Shown one piece after another: positions 55,136 through 64,000 of a stretch of DNA of 64,000 nt. This DNA comes from Amorphochlora amoebiformis. Taxonomy: Eukaryota; Cercozoa; Chlorarachniophyceae. The first letter of the stretch is position 1. Every line of letters begins with the position of its first letter. The notes beneath the pieces are model-generated. The model was not told where the DNA came from. It worked only from the letters and a program-made list of their open reading frames with translations, and searched no databases. Position numbers and translations under genes: made by a program. The DNA lies in the NCBI GenBank assembly GCA_054601695.1, contig BAAHQB010000238.1, positions 1-64,000 of the forward strand, in the 5' to 3' direction.

Positions 55136-55287
55136 GCTGGCAGGGGGATTTGAGGCATCGAATGAATATCAGGCCGCCGTGGGAATTGAACCCAGCACCC
55201 TGGATTAGGGATCTAGGAACCAGATCCACAGGGGCTGGCGCGAATAACGATTGCTGCAATTCCTTTGGAAACTTATCAGACATCCAG

Positions 55288-55380
55288 GGTTCAGAATCTT
55301 CAGATGCCGCGGAAGTCTCTCATAAATTTAACTTGAAAGTAGTCAAAACCATCAAACACATGTCGTCGGAACCCAAATGA
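55288..55380 (+). CDS. Candidate exon upstream of the UBA/HMG gene
   Basis: After ACATCCAG the frame reads SESSDAAEVSHKFNLKVVKT and ends TGA at 55378-55380. An internal donor (CACAT then GTCGTC) would join in phase to 55443 (FVVYSSMEEKLIKQ) and extend the UBA/HMG protein upstream. Either this is a 5' exon of that gene or chance. Confidence 0.3.
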   Translation, partial: GSESSDAAEVSHKFNLKVVKTIKHMSSEPK

Positions 55381-55461
55381 TCAATAGAAATTCGGCTCGT
55401 AGATTCCGAAGCCCTTTCTGACCCCGCCTGTGGCGACCGCAGGTTTGTGGTGTATTCCAGC

Positions 55462-63856
<8,395 letters not shown>

Positions 63857-63882
63857 GTGGGATATAATAATAATAATAATAA

Positions 63883-63921
<39 letters not shown>

Positions 63922-63964
63922 CATCCATATATATTTATATATACATATTATTAATTTATAAATG

Positions 63965-64000
<36 letters not shown>
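63857..64000. repeat. (AAT)n and (TA)n at the window edge
   Basis: Intron sequence after exon 24 begins GTGGGA, then (AAT)n and (TA)n run to the last base. The gene continues outside the window. Confidence 0.85.

Noticed and set aside
55171-55245. Second tRNA on the minus strand (T-arm word GGGTTCAATTCCC)
   Set aside because: The T-loop is convincing, but no 5' acceptor strand pairs with the 3' end and no anticodon stem with U33 can be drawn. At best it is a tRNA fragment.

Overview
The window is one chromosome end of a eukaryote. It opens with C-rich telomeric repeat (CCCTAA, i.e. TTAGGG), and a complete nuclear rDNA unit lies a few kilobases inside it. Downstream genes are split into very short exons by introns that are mostly (TA)n, (TG)n and minisatellite DNA. 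One gene encodes a light-dependent protochlorophyllide oxidoreductase that begins with a hydrophobic signal peptide. A nuclear gene with this kind of leader points to an alga whose plastid was acquired by secondary endosymbiosis (ochrophyte, haptophyte or similar). The 18S looks like a generic chromist-type sequence and I do not assign a genus.

Layout. 1-690 telomere, with many TGTCGGG variant units. 689-2506 remnant of a DIRS-type tyrosine-recombinase retrotransposon abutting the telomere. 2507-4610 purine tract, TA tracts and small tandem arrays. 4611-10237 28S, 5.8S and 18S rRNA, all on the minus strand, so transcription runs toward the telomere. 10238-19150 rDNA upstream spacer followed by a repeat landscape: poly-G, very long (TA)n, a 24-bp minisatellite with higher-order structure, and two duplicated dispersed elements. 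19357-20520 a tentative minus-strand gene of unknown function.

21617-30549 a sulfotransferase-like gene (+) in 11 short exons, possibly continuing into a Cys/His-rich set of exons that ends at 35217. 37023-44059 (-) a 17-exon gene in which all exon phases agree. It encodes 693 residues: signal peptide, complete LPOR, a charged linker, then a C-terminal [2Fe-2S] ferredoxin-like domain. 47992-53474 (+) a PPR-like/coiled-coil protein whose 5' end is unresolved and which has one probable GC-AG intron. 55064-55135 (-) tRNA-Thr(UGU). 55462 to beyond the right half of the window (+) a 24-exon chromatin-type protein combining UBA-like helices, an AT-hook, an HMG box, an SV40-like nuclear localisation signal, a Cys-rich segment and a Lys/Ser repeat tail; it continues past the window.

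The gene models were built by hand from reading frames, GT..AG boundaries and codon-phase bookkeeping, with no similarity search. Phase agreement over whole chains and motifs rebuilt across introns are the main support. Most long open frames in the window are translations of (TA)n or minisatellite DNA and are not genes. The genes do not form an operon-like set. Their shared feature is architecture: coding islands of 40-330 nt separated by microsatellite introns.
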